From the NCBI GenBank assembly GCA_002403175.1, contig DHHG01000202.1, forward strand, positions 1 to 24,446: DNA of 24,446 bases. The letters are read 5' to 3'. The translations under genes were made by a program, and so were the position numbers. Below are positions 7,499-14,291 of the stretch, one piece after another. How positions within the stretch are numbered: the stretch's first letter is position 1; each line of letters begins with the position of its first letter. The notes below the pieces were generated by a model that was given only the letters and a program-made list of their open reading frames with translations, was not told where the DNA came from and did no database searches. This stretch comes from Syntrophaceae bacterium UBA4778 (GTDB taxonomy: Bacteria; Desulfobacterota; Syntrophia; Syntrophales; UBA4778).

Positions 7499-9490
7499 TT
7501 AGGCTATTTCTTTGCCCTCTCTCAGATACTGGAAGGCTCTGTCGATATCTCTATGGCTTGCCACCAGAACCAATGTATCCTGTTCCTGAATCTCAAAATC
7601 CGCACCGGGGCTGGTGAAAGAATTCTCCCCTCTAACAACGGCAATCACTGTTGCTCCCGTTTTGCCACGCAGGTCGAGTGAACCCAATGTCTTGCTGACG
7701 GGCCATGTATTCTTGCCCACAAAGAAAGTCTCTGCAGTTCCTGATGCCAGAAGATCGGAGATCCTGTCGGCCACCGGACGAACTCCTCTGGAGGAGCCCC
7801 TCAGCATTCCGTAGCATTCACCTCTCAGGACCTTGACCTGGGCATCGATGATATTTCGGGGTACGTGGTATTTCTCGAGCACTCGCGTGAAGATTTCTAT
7901 TGATGTCTCAAACTCCTCGGGAATGACGTCGTTCGCCCCGACTTCCAAAAGGGTATCGGTTTCTGCTGCATAGCGGGTGCGAACGATAATGAACATTTCC
8001 GGATTCAATTCCCGGATCGCGCGAACGCCTCGTTGCGTTACGATTGGATCGGATATAGCAAAAACGATGCCTTTGGCCTGACGCACGCATGCTTCTTCAA
8101 GGATGGTTCTGCTGGATACATCGCCGAAAATAATGGATTCCCCCTCTTCGGTTGCAGAGCGTACCGTCACGGGATTCAGTTCGAGAATGACATATGGAAT
8201 TCCGGATTCTTTCAGAACATGTGCAAGATTTCTTCCGTTCAGACCATACCCGGCAATGATAACATGTCCCCTGAGATCTCGTCCTGGCTTTGCACCCTGA
8301 TCTTGCGTTCGGGTTCTCCATCCGAAAAGACGTTCGCAGTACTCCGTCAGGGTTGGCGCAAGCTGAATTAGGAAAGGAGTTGCCAGAATAGTCAATATGG
8401 ATGAGGCGATAAATGCCTGAAAAAGATCATCGGAGAAGAATCCGTTTGCACGTCCGAATCGAGCCAGTACGAATGAGAACTCCCCAATCTGAGCAAGAGC
8501 AAGTCCCGACAGTAACGAGATCCGGGGTCCATATCCAAGGAGAAGAACAGTGATGATGACCACAATTGCTTTGATGGCGATGGTTGCTCCGACAATGCCG
8601 AGAACGACGGAATGTAATCGCCATACGGCAGTCGTATCGAGGAGCATTCCGATCGATATAAAAAAGATGCTGTTGAATATATCCTTGAAGGGCAGAATAT
8701 CTGAGACGATCTGGTAACTGTAGTCTGAATCGGCAATGACAATCCCGGCGAGAAATGCTCCGAGAGCGAGCGATAGTCCGAGAGAGGAGGTCAATAAGGA
8801 CATACCGAGACAAATAAAAAGGGTTGTAATCAGGAAGACCTCGCGGATACGAGTCTTAACCACCAAATGAAGAATATGGGGCATCAGATAACGGGCAGCT
8901 ACGAATACGCCACCTATCGTTGCAGCGCTGAGACCGAAGCGCAATGTAATTGCAATAGGAGAAACGCTTCCGGTATTTGCCAGGATGGGTACGAGCGCAA
9001 TCATCGGAACAACTGCAATATCCTGGAAAATCAGGATTCCCAGAGAGATTCTGCCCTGAGGAGAATCTGTTTCTCCCCGCTCCCCCAAGAAACTGAGAAC
9101 AACAGCGGTGCTGCTCAGAGCCATTAGAAAGCCATAGAATAAAGCCTCACGGGAATTGGTATGGAAAATCGTAACGAGCAAAAAAACACAGATTGCTATT
9201 GTCATAGAGACCTGGAGACCGCCCCCCATCCAGAAATTTCTCTGAATCCTCCTGATCCGTTCCGGGGCGAATTCAAGTCCTATCATGAACAGAAGCATAA
9301 TAACGCCGATCTCGGCCATTGCCTCTATCGTGTTAATTCTTTTGACGAGGGACAACCCCCCGGGTCCGATCAAGATTCCCGTCAGGAGAAAACCGATAAT
9401 CGCCGGCAGTCTTACTTTGTGCGATAGATAGATAATCAGAATCGAAGCTGCCAGAACAATTACCAATTCTTTAAGTGCAAATAATTCCAT
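7499..9490 (-). CDS. CPA2-family monovalent cation/proton antiporter with TrkA-N and TrkA-C domains (Kef-type)
   Basis: About 663 residues from ATG 9490; the frame stays open to 9598, but the added residues are polar and non-membrane, while MELFALKELVIVL starts directly in a helix. About the first 385 residues form 11-13 hydrophobic segments of a Na/H exchanger fold (RLPAIIGFLLTGILIGPGG, then SSTAVVLSFLGERGE). A TrkA-N nucleotide-binding domain follows (HVIIAGYGLNGRNLAHVL, with E in VILELNP after strand 2), then a TrkA-C domain at the C-terminus (GATVIAVVRGE). Family members exchange K+ or Na+ for H+ at the inner membrane and are gated by nucleotides through the TrkA-N part. It is the first gene of a probable three-gene minus-strand unit. 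Confidence 0.9.
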   Translation of the reverse strand: MELFALKELVIVLAASILIIYLSHKVRLPAIIGFLLTGILIGPGGLSLVKRINTIEAMAEIGVIMLLFMIGLEFAPERIRRIQRNFWMGGGLQVSMTIAICVFLLVTIFHTNSREALFYGFLMALSSTAVVLSFLGERGETDSPQGRISLGILIFQDIAVVPMIALVPILANTGSVSPIAITLRFGLSAATIGGVFVAARYLMPHILHLVVKTRIREVFLITTLFICLGMSLLTSSLGLSLALGAFLAGIVIADSDYSYQIVSDILPFKDIFNSIFFISIGMLLDTTAVWRLHSVVLGIVGATIAIKAIVVIITVLLLGYGPRISLLSGLALAQIGEFSFVLARFGRANGFFSDDLFQAFIASSILTILATPFLIQLAPTLTEYCERLFGWRTRTQDQGAKPGRDLRGHVIIAGYGLNGRNLAHVLKESGIPYVILELNPVTVRSATEEGESIIFGDVSSRTILEEACVRQAKGIVFAISDPIVTQRGVRAIRELNPEMFIIVRTRYAAETDTLLEVGANDVIPEEFETSIEIFTRVLEKYHVPRNIIDAQVKVLRGECYGMLRGSSRGVRPVADRISDLLASGTAETFFVGKNTWPVSKTLGSLDLRGKTGATVIAVVRGENSFTSPGADFEIQEQDTLVLVASHRDIDRAFQYLREGKEIA

Positions 9491-9747
9491 CAATAACCGG
9501 CCTCTTACTTCCTGTCGTTCCCGTTCAGCCAAGCTAAAAAGCAGTAAAGGCTGATCTGTGCAAGCTTTTCCCTCGGCCTCGCTTTTCGAGTATATCAAAC
9601 TGGGGAAAAGAATAAAGGTGAGTCGCCCCGTATGTCAATTAGATAATAGAGGGATAAATAGCAAGAATCTGCTAAAAAAAAAGAAGGAAAAAAGGGGGCA
9701 TTCCGGTTTCAGTTCCGTGCGTGGTTTGAAATTAGCACTGTACGAGA

Positions 9748-10410
9748 TTACGAATCACTTTCCAGATATTCATGTACCATGTCGAGCATGTAACTGATCT
9801 TGAAAGGCTTGGAAAGTGTCCGGTACTTATATTCCAGAATTTCATTCTCCAGTTCCTGCTTTAGCCGCTTAAGGCCGAAGAAACCGCTGACATAGATGAC
9901 CTTGATTCCCGGCTGTTCATTTCGAATTTTTTTGACCAGTTCGATACCACTCAGATTCGGCATTACGATATCGGTAACGACGAGATCTGGTTTGAATCGC
10001 TTATAAACAGAGTACCCATTATCTCCATCCACTGCAATTCTGGTTTCATAACCCTCCATGGATAATACACTCCGCAGGATATCCTGCAATCCAAACTCGT
10101 CCTCTACAACCAGAATTTTTTTCTTTTCCCTGGTTGAAATCCGGAAATTAATTTTTAACTGGTTGAGCAGATCGTCTTCATTTATTTTGCTGATGACCTG
10201 GTGGATCCGATTGATCCTCAACTGGAGGGCATGTGCCTTATCTTTTTTTTCGGGATTCATGTCAGGATGATAAACTTTTGAAAGAAGACGAAAACTGGAC
10301 CGGACGTAACTTAGTGCTGCACGATCGCCTAGTTCATTATAAATCTCGCGTGTCTTATCGAGCAGACCCAGGAATTGAAATTCTTTCTCCAGATCGATTT
10401 TTTCTGCCAT
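9748..10410 (-). CDS. Response regulator with N-terminal DnaJ-like domain
   Basis: A 220-residue protein from ATG 10410; a TTG at 10434 is a weaker upstream option. Residues 20-75 look like a J domain: helix II (YVRSSFRLLSKVY), the HPD tripeptide at 48-50 followed by MNPEKKDK, and helix III (ALQLRINRIHQVI). Residues 97-215 form a receiver domain with E103/D104, phospho-acceptor D147 (VVTDIVMP), S175 (YVSG) and K201 (LSKPF), so all phosphorylation residues are intact. There is no DNA-binding output domain. Phosphorylation could control recruitment of DnaK-type chaperones or another partner. No histidine kinase lies nearby. It is divergent from the phosphatase gene. Confidence 0.85.
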   Translation of the reverse strand: MAEKIDLEKEFQFLGLLDKTREIYNELGDRAALSYVRSSFRLLSKVYHPDMNPEKKDKAHALQLRINRIHQVISKINEDDLLNQLKINFRISTREKKKILVVEDEFGLQDILRSVLSMEGYETRIAVDGDNGYSVYKRFKPDLVVTDIVMPNLSGIELVKKIRNEQPGIKVIYVSGFFGLKRLKQELENEILEYKYRTLSKPFKISYMLDMVHEYLESDS

Positions 10411-10664
10411 GATCACACTCTTTTTGGATTTCAAAACCCAACAAGTCGTTTCGAAAATGGCCTTAAAACGATTTTACATGTAGTCAAAAACCTACCATTT
10501 TTAGAGAATATATTCCACAAGATTGTCCTTTCATGCTTGCAAGCCCATTTGCAAAGTAGCGAATTCGTAATACCGGACTCTAATCGCAAGAATCTCTGGA
10601 CACGAAGAAAAAACTGATATATTGCGCAGCTTACATCAATATGGTTAAGGACACGGTTGACAAT

Positions 10665-11375
10665 ATGATTAAAAAGATAAAGCTGATTCCAGTTCTGATC
10701 CTGATCCTTCATTTATCACTGAACGTTTGCGCTCAAGCCGAAGCGCAAAGGAAAGTGACAGAAGGGAAGGCGGCTTATTATTTAGTTTCCGATCGGGAAC
10801 CAATCTTCCAGCTTTCAAACCCGCCTCTTCCCGGCTCCGATGCAGACAGGATGGATATTCAGGTCTTACGTGAATGGCAGATGAAAAGAACGCCTGATGA
10901 ATGTGCCCGGGCCCAATCCGAAGCGTATGGAAGTTTTGAAAATTTTTTTGGAAAAATCAGTCCTTTTCTGAGACCTGTTCCAGCTGAAGTCTCCGCTGTT
11001 TTTGATCGTATCCAATCCGATCTGAACCATTCCATCCGTGCAGCCAAACAGAAATACCGACGACCACGTCCCTTTCAAAGGGAATTGGAACTGGAGCCCT
11101 GCCTGGGAATGGTTAGGGGCTTTTCATACCCGAGTGGACACGCTGCCTATTCCCGATTGTTCGCTCTTATTCTATCCGAGCTTCAGCCGGAGCGGAAAAG
11201 TGAATTCATGGCGAGGGCGGATCAAGCGGCGCTGAACAGGGTAATCGGCGGGGTTCACTATCCCACTGATATTGAGGCGGGCAAGAAACTCGCCGAGGAT
11301 ATTTTTGCCGATCTCAGGAAAAATCCGGATTTTCGGAGGGATCTGGAGATCCTGAAACAATATATCGCCCACTGA
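10665..11375 (+). CDS. Exported PAP2 / class A acid phosphatase
   Basis: About 236 residues from ATG 10665; ATG 10641 is an in-frame alternative that adds 8 residues ahead of the signal peptide. The N-terminus is a clear signal peptide (MIKKIKLIPVLILILHLSLN, cleavage near AQA at 23-25). The three PAP2 motifs are present: KQKYRRPRP (128-136), PSGH (156-159) and R192 with H198 and D202 (NRVIGGVHYPTD). This matches the periplasmic class A non-specific acid phosphatases (PhoN/PhoC type), which hydrolyse phosphomonoesters. It is transcribed alone, divergently from the J-domain regulator across about 250 bases, and its stop lies 5 bases before repeat element B. Confidence 0.87.
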   Translation: MIKKIKLIPVLILILHLSLNVCAQAEAQRKVTEGKAAYYLVSDREPIFQLSNPPLPGSDADRMDIQVLREWQMKRTPDECARAQSEAYGSFENFFGKISPFLRPVPAEVSAVFDRIQSDLNHSIRAAKQKYRRPRPFQRELELEPCLGMVRGFSYPSGHAAYSRLFALILSELQPERKSEFMARADQAALNRVIGGVHYPTDIEAGKKLAEDIFADLRKNPDFRRDLEILKQYIAH

Positions 11376-11380
11376 ATGAG

Positions 11381-11513
11381 TGATGGTCTCGTAAAAATCC
11401 GACCGCGCATTCTTTGTCATGCTCGCGAAAGCGGGCATCCAGTTATTTCAATTCTTTATGGACTCCCGCTTTCGCGGGAGTGACAGAATTTGCAGCTTTT
11501 TACGAGACAGTAA
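11381..11513. repeat. MITE-like inverted-repeat element B
   Basis: Outer ends TGATGGTCTCGTAAAAA (11381-11397) and CTTTTTACGAGACAGTA (11496-11512) are near-perfect inverted repeats and match the ends of element A at 5128-5288. The inner palindrome differs: a half ending GCTCGCGAAAGCGGGCATCC (11416-11440) faces a half at 11460-11484 containing CCCGCTTTCGCGGGAGTGAC. That inner unit resembles another palindromic repeat common in Desulfobacterota. The element begins just after the phosphatase stop and could also end its transcript. Confidence 0.72.
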
Positions 11514-11577
11514 ATGATTACAGCATCGTTTACTCTTTGTATCCTGTTATATCCGCATCAAGCTTCTCGTTTAAATT

Positions 11578-11606
11578 TTGACATTGGAATTACATCTTTG
11601 TATATA
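11578..11606 (+). promoter_or_regulatory. Sigma70-type promoter of the CsoR operon
   Basis: TTGACA at 11578-11583 and TATATA at 11601-11606 are separated by 17 bases, a consensus spacing. The -10 element overlaps the left half of the palindrome at 11602-11622, so a bound repressor would block RNA polymerase. Confidence 0.8.
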
Positions 11607-11622
11607 CCCCCATAGGGTATAT
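11602..11622. promoter_or_regulatory. CsoR-family operator
   Basis: ATATACCC (11602-11609) and GGGTATAT (11615-11622) are perfect 8-base inverted half-sites around CCATA. This matches the G/C-tract palindrome bound by CsoR/CstR-type repressors. It overlaps the -10 hexamer and lies 12 bases before the start codon of the regulator itself, so autoregulation is expected. Confidence 0.8.
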
Positions 11623-11634
11623 GGGGAGTGTGCT

Positions 11635-11898
11635 ATGGAAGAGCAACGAAAAAAAATTTTAAACCGCTTGCGGAGGATAGAGGGGCAGGTCCGTGGATTG
11701 CAGCGATTGATCGAGGAAAAGGCCGATTGCCTTGATATTCTGCTTCAGGTCTCCGCGGTAACATCAGCTATGAAAAAGACGGGGACAGCAATCATATCGG
11801 CGCACATGCAGGAGTGTCTGGAAAAATCGTCACAAGATAACGGCAGGAGTTTGAAAGAAATCGAGCGTGCATTGAGCCGCTTTATCGACCTTGCATAA
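11635..11898 (+). CDS. CsoR/FrmR-family metal- or thiol-sensing repressor
   Basis: An 87-residue all-helical DUF156 protein from ATG 11635, with GGGGAG upstream. The open frame extends back to 11578, but that part is promoter and operator DNA. RIEGQVRGLQRLIEE is the family signature. C32, H57 and C61 (DCLDIL, then AHMQEC) reproduce the Cys-His-Cys set that binds Cu(I) in CsoR. CstR-type persulfide sensors lack the His, and FrmR-type sensors lack the third Cys, so copper sensing is the best guess, though nickel or other thiol-reactive ligands are possible. The repressor would leave DNA on ligand binding, de-repressing itself and the FeS/cytochrome pair 13 bases downstream. Confidence 0.87.
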   Translation: MEEQRKKILNRLRRIEGQVRGLQRLIEEKADCLDILLQVSAVTSAMKKTGTAIISAHMQECLEKSSQDNGRSLKEIERALSRFIDLA

Positions 11899-11911
11899 TG
11901 GGGGGGTATTT

Positions 11912-12952
11912 ATGAAGGAAATCAGAGAGCCGAAGGTAAACCGCCGTTCTTTTTTAAAAATATCGGCAGGTGTAGCGGGTCTGGCCTGTTCCCTGTCCGG
12001 ATCAAAATTGGTTGGGGCTGCGGATTCCGGAACGGTAAAGACCTGGGAGAAGGGACGCTTGTCGACACTGATCGACCTGAATCTCTGTAATGGCTGCGTA
12101 GGAGAAAAAATGCCTGCCTGCGTGTCTTCCTGCAAGGAGCTGAACAAGGACAGGATTCCTCCCGTTGCCGCTACAATTCCCGAACCCTGGCCGCAAAAAA
12201 CGGTCGAGGACTGGTCCGGAAAAAAGGAGGTATTCAATCGGCTGACACCGTACAATTTTATCTTTGTGCAGAATGTTGTCGTGGATGAGGAGGGGAAGCA
12301 GAGGACGATCTTTATACCAAGGCGCTGCATGCATTGCGATAATCCTGCCTGCGCAACGCTTTGTCCTTTCTCCGCGAATCACAAGTTCGAGGATAGCGCG
12401 GTTATCATTGATCAGGAACTCTGTTTCGGCGGAGCAAAATGCAAGGCCGTCTGCCCCTGGGAAATCCCGCAACGCCAGTCGGGGGTTGGAATCTATTTGC
12501 ATGTGCTTCCGTCGCTGATGGGCAATGGAGTAATGTTCAAATGCGATCTCTGCCACGAGCGGCTCAAAAAGGGCCAAATTCCAGCCTGTATCGAAGCGTG
12601 CCCGCGTAAAGCCATGCTGATCGGCCCCAAAGGGGAGATCGAAGCCATTGCAGATGAGCGCGTCCGGAAAATGAACGGCTTTATTTACGGGAAAAATGAA
12701 AATGGCGGGACATCCACTCTCTATGTGTCTCCTGTTTCGTTTGAAGTAATCGCCAAACGAATGGAGAAAAAACCGGGCCGACCGGATATGAAACCGGGTG
12801 TCAAGAGGCGGATGGAAGGAACAGAAAAAATTGGAAAGGCTGTTCTGGCATCGCCTGCCATTGGCCTGATTGCCGGGGCGGCGGGAGCTATGGGATGGCT
12901 GGCGAAAAGAAAAAAGCAGGTTAAAGAGCAGGGGGAGGATACCAATGAGTAA
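11912..12952 (+). CDS. Tat-exported 4Fe-4S protein with C-terminal membrane anchor (FdnH/HybA-like)
   Basis: A 346-residue protein from ATG 11912 behind a G-rich ribosome site. It has a twin-arginine signal (NRRSFLKIS, residues 10-18). There are four cysteine groups: C59/C62/C70/C74, C139/C142/C147/C151, C171/C177/C181, and C211/C214/C226/C230. In the third group the usual second Cys is Gly174 (CFGGAKCKAVCP), so that centre may be [3Fe-4S] or have another ligand. A hydrophobic helix at about 308-330 would anchor it on the periplasmic side of the membrane. Relatives link a periplasmic catalytic subunit to a cytochrome b. It overlaps the cytochrome gene by 8 bases. No molybdopterin or hydrogenase catalytic subunit is adjacent, so the electron donor is unknown. 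Confidence 0.87.
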   Translation: MKEIREPKVNRRSFLKISAGVAGLACSLSGSKLVGAADSGTVKTWEKGRLSTLIDLNLCNGCVGEKMPACVSSCKELNKDRIPPVAATIPEPWPQKTVEDWSGKKEVFNRLTPYNFIFVQNVVVDEEGKQRTIFIPRRCMHCDNPACATLCPFSANHKFEDSAVIIDQELCFGGAKCKAVCPWEIPQRQSGVGIYLHVLPSLMGNGVMFKCDLCHERLKKGQIPACIEACPRKAMLIGPKGEIEAIADERVRKMNGFIYGKNENGGTSTLYVSPVSFEVIAKRMEKKPGRPDMKPGVKRRMEGTEKIGKAVLASPAIGLIAGAAGAMGWLAKRKKQVKEQGEDTNE

Positions 12953-13703
12953 AATGATCATTTCGGAGCGAGGGCTCGTAAAGCGCCATGACCTGATCGA
13001 ACTCATTGAGCATTGGACCATTGCCGTATCCGGACTGGTTCTGCTGTTTTCAGGTATGTTTGAGCTTCCCATGGCGAAACGCTATTTTATCACTTCCATA
13101 CCGGGACTGACCTGGTCGGGGGATTTCATTGTTTCGCTCTATATCCACTATATCGCCTCCGTGCTTTTTGTTTCTGCATGTGTTTTTCATGCAGTCTATC
13201 ACGGTCTCCTGGGAGACCGGGGAATGATTCCGGAGAAAGGTGACCTGAAGGCCTCGCTCCTTGTAATCAAGAGTTTTTTCGGAAAAGGGGAGGAGCCTCC
13301 TTTTCATAAATACCTCCCGGAGCAGCGAATTGCGTATGTAGGAATGGCGATTATTATTCTGATGCTGATCCTTTCCGGACTCGTCAAAATCTATAAGAAT
13401 CTCTATGCCCCTGATATGAACTATGCTCTGGTTTTATGGGCGACCTGGATTCACAATATCTTTTTCATTCTCTTTTTCCTGGCATTTCTAGCTCACATGG
13501 GAGCTCTCGTAATCAAGCCAAACCGCCCCATGGTGCGCGGGATCTTTACCGGTACCGTTCGCCTCGATTATGCCCGGCGCCGTCATCCTCTGTGGATCAA
13601 CGAGTTGGAAAAGGAATTGGCCTGCACTGCTTCGCATGGATATGTGCTCTCTGCAGGTTTATCGCACGAAGACTCTGAGGCAGGTGGGCAGGGCCGGATT
13701 TGA
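12945..13703 (+). CDS. Membrane cytochrome b, formate dehydrogenase gamma-like
   Basis: A 252-residue protein from ATG 12945, overlapping the FeS gene stop (ATGAGTAA). Four hydrophobic segments are visible (about 20-42, 62-88, 128-150, 160-190). Histidines H23, H68, H82, H86, H170 and H184 lie in or near them and could ligate two b hemes. The closing RPMVRGIFTGTV segment resembles the FdnI/HybB-type cytochrome C-terminus. It likely passes electrons between the anchored FeS protein and the menaquinone pool. The last 30 or so residues (after HPLWINELEKEL) look unlike family members and are rich in Gly and Ser; a late frameshift is possible, since another frame continues to 13752. Confidence 0.83.
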   Translation: MSKMIISERGLVKRHDLIELIEHWTIAVSGLVLLFSGMFELPMAKRYFITSIPGLTWSGDFIVSLYIHYIASVLFVSACVFHAVYHGLLGDRGMIPEKGDLKASLLVIKSFFGKGEEPPFHKYLPEQRIAYVGMAIIILMLILSGLVKIYKNLYAPDMNYALVLWATWIHNIFFILFFLAFLAHMGALVIKPNRPMVRGIFTGTVRLDYARRRHPLWINELEKELACTASHGYVLSAGLSHEDSEAGGQGRI

Positions 13704-13767
13704 ACCCGATATAGATTATATGAAATATTACCTGGAATCCGATCCCGTATAAGCACTTGAAAAGCTG

Positions 13768-14229
13768 TCAGGCACTTTCTTCTTTCAGCCTGCGAGTCAG
13801 AAAACGATCGAGTTGATCAGCAAAATTCCGGGAATCTTTTTTCCCGAAGGCGGATGGCCCTCCCGTTGTCAGGCCTCCATCGCGCAGTTCGCTCATAAGA
13901 TCACGCATTGCCAAGCGCTCTTTGATGTTATCTTTTGTGTAAAGGATGCCATGGGGATTGAGGGCGAAAGCATCTTTGGATACAACGCGGTCGGCCAATG
14001 GGATATCGGCTGTAACCACTAGATCGCCAGATTCAGCTAACTCTGTGATGCGGTCGTCGGCGATGTCCGGCCCTTCGGAAACGAGGATGCTAGAAATCAG
14101 CGGCGACGGTTCGTGGTGGACAGCCTTGTTCGCAACGAAAATGAGAGGCACTCGAAGGCGCAGAGCAGCCCGAACCAGGATGGCTTTGGCTGCCCTGGGA
14201 AATCCGTCCGCATCGACATAAATCTTCAT
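13768..14229 (-). CDS. YaiI/YqxD family protein (UPF0178, DUF188)
   Basis: A 153-residue protein from ATG 14229 with a weak ribosome site. The opening MKIYVDADGFPRAAKAIL, the central DDRITELAESGDLVVTADI and the C-terminal TTGGPSAFGKKDSRNFAD are the three conserved blocks of this family, and the length is normal. Acidic residues D5, D7 and D92 (in the VVTADIPLAD region) fit the PIN-like/NYN nuclease fold proposed for the family. The cellular role is not established. It lies 62 bases downstream of the gp19-like gene on the same strand and converges with the cytochrome gene, with no terminator visible between. Confidence 0.88.
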   Translation of the reverse strand: MKIYVDADGFPRAAKAILVRAALRLRVPLIFVANKAVHHEPSPLISSILVSEGPDIADDRITELAESGDLVVTADIPLADRVVSKDAFALNPHGILYTKDNIKERLAMRDLMSELRDGGLTTGGPSAFGKKDSRNFADQLDRFLTRRLKEESA

Positions 14230-14291
14230 AGATTTTCTATCCGCAATTTTTCAGTGCCCCTAGACTTCCCCACGCCTGCTAAATAATTCAA

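Noticed and set aside
9558..9797. 79-codon plus-strand open frame between the antiporter and J-domain regulator
   Set aside because: Lysine-rich low-complexity translation over an A-rich spacer and overlapping the ends of both real genes; no ribosome site.
12002..13072. Long minus-strand open frame (356 codons) opposite the FeS protein gene
   Set aside because: Antisense shadow of a gene with four cysteine clusters and a Tat signal; its own translation has no domain.
13696..13706. GGATTTGAACC, the complement of a tRNA T-loop consensus
   Set aside because: The T-stem would have only three of five pairs and no matching acceptor strand or anticodon arm is found nearby; it looks like coincidence near the cytochrome gene's end.
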